Assembly: GCA_049651845.1 (NCBI GenBank)
Contig: JBASCW010000001.1
Span: 1 to 8,215, forward strand
DNA from: RBG-16-66-20 sp049651845
Lineage (GTDB): Bacteria; Pseudomonadota; Gammaproteobacteria; Burkholderiales; SG8-39
DNA length: 8,215 nt
Reading direction: 5' to 3'
Part shown: positions 5,441-8,215 of the stretch, piece after piece
How the letters are laid out: each line of letters begins with the position of its first letter
Position numbering within the stretch: the first letter of the stretch is position 1
The notes under the pieces: model-generated
What the model was told of the DNA's origin: nothing
Seen by the model: the letters and a program-made list of their open reading frames with translations, nothing else
The model's database searches: none
Translations under genes and position numbers: made by a program

Positions 5441-6461
5441 GAAGCGAGCCGCTCGCGTAGAGAGCCTTGAGTTCCCGCAGCTCGGCGCCGAACCACGCGA
5501 GCGCAGCCGCCGCCGCCGCCGCGGTCACGGAAACAATAGCGCTCACCTGCACGATCAACGCCATCGCGAGCGCGCGTTCGCGGTCCACGCCAAAGAGCTC
5601 GAGCAGGAACGTCGCCGCGAGCAACCACCCCCCGGGAATCCGTACGAAGCGCGCCAGCACATGGACGAAGCCGAGGAGCACCATCAGCAGGACGTACTGG
5701 GCGATCCCGAGCCAGACGCCGAGCGCAAGCCCCGCATACAGCAGGTGCGTGGCGGCGAGCGCCTTGACCGCAAGGGCGAGCAGCACGATGACGGCGGCGC
5801 GCGCCGGGGTACGCGGCCACCCGGCGCCCTGTGCGAGCGCATCCAGGATCCCGTGCGCGCGCTCGCGCAGGCGAACCGGGATCCAGGCGAGGAGACGGCG
5901 CGCGCCGGCCCCGCCCGCGCGGACCGTGCGGCGAAACGCCGCGAGCAGCGCCACGAGCGCGGCGAGGGTCGCCGCCGAGCCCGCCGCGGCGGCGATCAGG
6001 CCGGCGTGCAGCGATTCGCCGGCTTGCGGCATGGCGACCAGGACTATCGCCGCGGCGGCGAAGGCGAGGAACGCCGCGCCGTCCACGAGCCGGTCCACGG
6101 CGATGGTCGCAAGGACGGACGCGAACCGCAGCCCTTCGCAGCGCGCGACGAGCCAGCTGCGGACGATCGGGGACCCGGCCACCGGAACGACGTAGTTCGC
6201 CAGAGATGCCGCCATGTTCGCGGCGAAGACCCGGGCGAGCCGCGTACTGCCCAATCCTGCGAGCAGGAGACGCCATTTCGCGGCCCCCACCCACTGCTCG
6301 AATAGGATCGCCACCGACACCAGCGCGACGAACGCGCCGTTCGCGTTCGCCAGCGCGTTGAAGAACGAGCCGTAGTCGATTCGCCGAAGCACCCAGGCGA
6401 AGATCGCCGCGCCGACGGCCCCGAACACCCACGGCAGAAGCGCGCTAGCGCGACGCGGCAC
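5418..6461 (-). CDS. Lysylphosphatidylglycerol-synthase-TM/flippase-like membrane protein
   Basis: This 347-residue polytopic membrane protein belongs to the LPG_synthase_TM (UPF0104, AglD-like) group. From GTG 6461 it shows a first helix (about 8-26), WVGAAKWRLLLAGLG (57-71), NYVVPVAGSPIVRSWLVAR (89-107) and ATIAVDRLVDGAAFLAF (118-134), which match the family's WRLLL, 'P..aG...R' and '..R..D' landmarks. More hydrophobic helices run to the C-terminus, where the tail is GSLPGTPPQR. Relatives lie in envelope glycan or lipid pathways as flippase-like proteins or membrane halves of lipid-modifying enzymes; the aminoacyl-transferase domain of MprF is absent. The frame extends to 6596, but that part is arginine/serine-rich shadow of the upstream lipoprotein gene. 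GTG 6461 starts it 17 bases inside that gene, in keeping with the overlaps throughout this operon. The RBS is poor, so translation is probably coupled. Confidence 0.85.
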   Translation of the reverse strand: MPRRASALLPWVFGAVGAAIFAWVLRRIDYGSFFNALANANGAFVALVSVAILFEQWVGAAKWRLLLAGLGSTRLARVFAANMAASLANYVVPVAGSPIVRSWLVARCEGLRFASVLATIAVDRLVDGAAFLAFAAAAIVLVAMPQAGESLHAGLIAAAAGSAATLAALVALLAAFRRTVRAGGAGARRLLAWIPVRLRERAHGILDALAQGAGWPRTPARAAVIVLLALAVKALAATHLLYAGLALGVWLGIAQYVLLMVLLGFVHVLARFVRIPGGWLLAATFLLELFGVDRERALAMALIVQVSAIVSVTAAAAAAALAWFGAELRELKALYASGSLPGTPPQR

Positions 6462-7329
6462 GTTGCGGGACGAGCGCGGTGATCTCGTCGATGTAGTGCT
6501 GAATTTCGCGCCGCACGCGGCTGCGCTGTTCCGGCGCGGCGAGGCTCGCGCCTTCGGCGTAGAAGCGATGCAGCGCGAGGCGGTTCTTCTCCGCATACTC
6601 GGCGTAGGCCGGCGTGCGCCCCTCCTCCCAGCGGCCGAAGAAGCGCTTCAGGCGCTCGCCGATCTTGTCCCTGCCGGTGACCTGCCGCGCGACGACCGCG
6701 CGCAGGAACAGAAGCAACTCCCCCTGGTAGCGGCGCAGGTCTTCCAGCTCCAGGCGCGTGTCGCTCGGAATCTCGGCGGCGATACGGCGCAGGCGCTCAC
6801 GCGCAAGCGGGTCGAACTCGCCGTGCCAGCGTTCGAGGGTCTTGAGGGCGTGGTGGTACATGTCCTCGCGCGCCCGCTCCGGCCCGACGTCGATGCGCTG
6901 GCGCCTGAAGTCTTCGCGCATCCGCGCGAAGCGCCGGTCGAGCGCCTCGAGCTGCTCGCCGCGCAAGCCCAGGACCACCTCGACCGCGTCGGGCGCCGCA
7001 GCATCGAGAATGCGCAGATAGCGCCGCCGGATCTCGTCGTGCACCCGGGTCACGTTGGCGGCGCTCAAGGTGCTGCCGATGCGGCCCTGCACCTCGGCGA
7101 GAAAGCGCGCGTAGTCCCGCAGCTCATTGGCCCGATGCCAGGCGTGCAGCCGGTCGAGCCGCGCGCGCACGTCCGCGCCTTGGGCGCTGTCGAAATCGAG
7201 CGCTTGATCCAGGCGCCAGTAGACCAAGCTCGGCGCGGAGTGATAGCCGATCACGACCATACTGCAGGCGGAGACCGCGAGCGCGGCGAGCAGGACGGCA
7301 ACCCGTGAGATCAAGCCGCTACTCGGCAT
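6445..7329 (-). CDS. DUF6279-family lipoprotein
   Basis: This 294-residue protein is read from ATG 7329. The N-terminus is a lipoprotein signal with lipobox VSAC, giving C22 as the lipidated residue. The following YHSAPSLVYWRLDQALDFDSAQ-type stretch (29-50) and the long, highly charged, helical remainder (EIRRRYLRILDAA, DMYHHALKTLERW and later a run ending EITALVPQRAASR) match the DUF6279 lipoproteins of proteobacteria, whose function is unknown. Serine at +2 is compatible with the outer membrane. The frame is open as far as 8187, but the residues upstream of 7329 belong mainly to the shadow of the cyclotransferase gene. The start overlaps the end of that gene by eleven bases, and its own end overlaps the flippase-like gene. 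Confidence 0.85.
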   Translation of the reverse strand: MPSSGLISRVAVLLAALAVSACSMVVIGYHSAPSLVYWRLDQALDFDSAQGADVRARLDRLHAWHRANELRDYARFLAEVQGRIGSTLSAANVTRVHDEIRRRYLRILDAAAPDAVEVVLGLRGEQLEALDRRFARMREDFRRQRIDVGPERAREDMYHHALKTLERWHGEFDPLARERLRRIAAEIPSDTRLELEDLRRYQGELLLFLRAVVARQVTGRDKIGERLKRFFGRWEEGRTPAYAEYAEKNRLALHRFYAEGASLAAPEQRSRVRREIQHYIDEITALVPQRAASR

Positions 7330-7860
7330 GCCTGACCTCTTCGAGCTTCCTGATCCAGTGCTCGGGCAGCCCGTGCGCCCGCGCCCCGTCGCGAAGCAGC
7401 GTGATGTAGCGCAGCGACGGACTGCCGTCCTTTTCGTTGCCCTTCGCCAGGTAGGTGACCGCTTCGAGCTGCCGGCCGTCCTGGTCCTCGCCTCTCGCCC
7501 AGACGTGGCGATAGCGCGTGCCCTCGGTCGCATCGAGCTGCACGAGCTGGTGGCGGGTGAGGCGGTAGAGCACGCCCGGACCTCGCCGCCCGGATCGGGC
7601 TCGACGTTGGCCGGCGCCGACTTGCTGAGCGGCCGGCCGTCGAGGTTGAAGCGCAGCCGGTAACCGAAGATGCGGCCGGCGCGCCATTCGAGCGGCCGGA
7701 TGCCGCGCCATTCGCGGAAGGCGCTGTCGTGCATGTTGGCGCCGTAGGCGAGGTACCAGATCTCCTCCTGCGGACGTTCTTCGAGCGGCCTGCCGCGCAG
7801 CCAATAGAAGAGGCGCGACAGCCGCCAGGATTTCGCGATCAGCCCGCGCAGCCGCATCAT
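7319..7860 (-). pseudogene. Gamma-glutamylcyclotransferase-like gene with a one-base frameshift
   Basis: From ATG 7860 the first frame gives 94 residues containing WYLAYGANM (35-43), the glycine-rich substrate loop of the gamma-glutamylcyclotransferase (GGCT/AIG2) fold, then GRIFGYRLRFNLDGRPLSKS and EPDPGGEV. At 7574-7578 the frame slips. The second half continues in another frame as GVLYRLTRHQLVQLDATEGT, where the E of DATEG corresponds to the catalytic acid of the family, and ends HWIRKLEEVRHAE at 7319. A run of three G on the minus strand (7577-7575) where four would restore 'GGEVRGVLYRL' explains the break. Repaired, it would be about 180 residues, normal for the family. Such enzymes release 5-oxoproline from gamma-glutamyl peptides. 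Conservation on both sides suggests a very recent mutation or a base-calling error. The first ATG overlaps the MFS stop as ATGA. Confidence 0.8.
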
Positions 7861-8105
7861 GCCGGCCTCGCGTGCAGAGCGCGCTCGACGAATCGCAGGC
7901 GTCCGACCGCTACGGCCGCAAGCGCGCCACATGCAAGAGCTGCGACGAAGGGAGCCGCAGGATGCACGCCAAGGAGCGCCGCACCGAGGAGCGGCGACAG
8001 CGTCACGGGCGCGACGAGCATGTTGAAGTATCCGCTGTAGGCGGGGCGCGCGTCGTCGGGCGAGACCTCCATCAGGTAGCCGAGCTGAACGATAGGAAAA
8101 CTCAT
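7857..8105 (-). pseudogene. MFS transporter, C-terminal part, broken upstream
   Basis: The frame reads FPIVQLGYLMEVSPDDARP, then YSGYFNMLVAP and two hydrophobic segments (about residues 30-46 and 51-69), ending VERALHARPA. This looks like the last helices of a major facilitator transporter. In MFS proteins this stretch follows ten further helices, but upstream of about 8105 the same frame is arginine-rich and hits a stop at 8186-8188. The other two frames in 8106-8215 are also not membrane-like. One of them ends GGHARERGA immediately before the match and could be the true continuation if a base is missing near 8103. So either there are indels here or the gene is truncated by a rearrangement. 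The gene's stop overlaps the next start (ATGA, 7860-7857), so it heads the operon. Substrate is unknown. Confidence 0.55.
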
Positions 8106-8215
8106 GCGCCCCGCTCGCGTGCGTGGCCGCCGAGCGCTGCGGGGCAGGCGCGCGAACGCTCGGCTTGCGACGGGTTTGGCCGGTCATGAGCGTTCCGCCG
8201 GGGATTCGAGCGTTG

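Noticed and set aside
5388..6305. Plus-strand open frame of 305 codons
   Set aside because: It is full of R, E and Q with no motif and is antisense to the flippase-like membrane protein.
7330..8187. N-terminal extension of the lipoprotein frame up to 8187
   Set aside because: The stretch 7860 to about 7582 in this frame is the first half of the cyclotransferase, and the lipobox start at 7329 is the natural beginning of the lipoprotein. A fusion protein would bury the signal peptide.

Overview
The window is GC-rich, with dense, partly overlapping genes and Gram-negative export signals (Sec signal peptides, a lipobox, a HupE/UreJ-type membrane protein, a DUF6279-type lipoprotein). This suggests a proteobacterium, most likely a betaproteobacterium, from chromosomal accessory sequence. 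The assignment rests on gene content and style only.

Left part (1-1330): a leftward IS91-family transposase remnant abuts the C-terminal tail of a rightward FtsX/MacB-like ABC permease. Next comes its ATPase partner, which keeps its original GTG start and RBS but has lost the segment carrying Walker A, and then an intact small secreted protein. This looks like the wreck of a permease-ATPase-secreted protein operon.

Middle part (about 1360-5388), all rightward: a HupE/UreJ-type membrane protein with an exported N-domain; an acetamidase/formamidase-family protein with a signal peptide, behind a recognisable promoter; a terminator-like hairpin; then a two-gene unit of a TAXI/substrate-binding-like membrane-anchored protein and a secreted helical-repeat protein. 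Every protein here is predicted to be membrane-bound or exported, so the block acts on the envelope or periplasm.

Right part (5418-8215), all leftward: an overlapping operon read as MFS transporter tail, gamma-glutamylcyclotransferase-like gene (broken by a one-base indel), DUF6279-like lipoprotein and lysylphosphatidylglycerol-synthase/flippase-like membrane protein. Each gene overlaps the next by a few bases.

The most informative hidden signal is a 52-bp imperfect direct repeat (41/52 identical, ungapped) at 1307-1358 and 5389-5440. In both copies it holds the end of a rightward reading frame (IDVK-stop) and, five bases on, the end of a leftward frame (GxPPxR-stop). The same convergent gene junction therefore occurs twice and brackets the middle block, which implies insertion, duplication or homologous recombination at that junction. 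The window also has an unusual number of damaged genes (transposase, permease, ATPase, cyclotransferase, MFS). That points either to an eroding locus or to consensus/assembly errors; reads would decide. I see no CRISPR array, tRNA, rRNA or clear new defence system.
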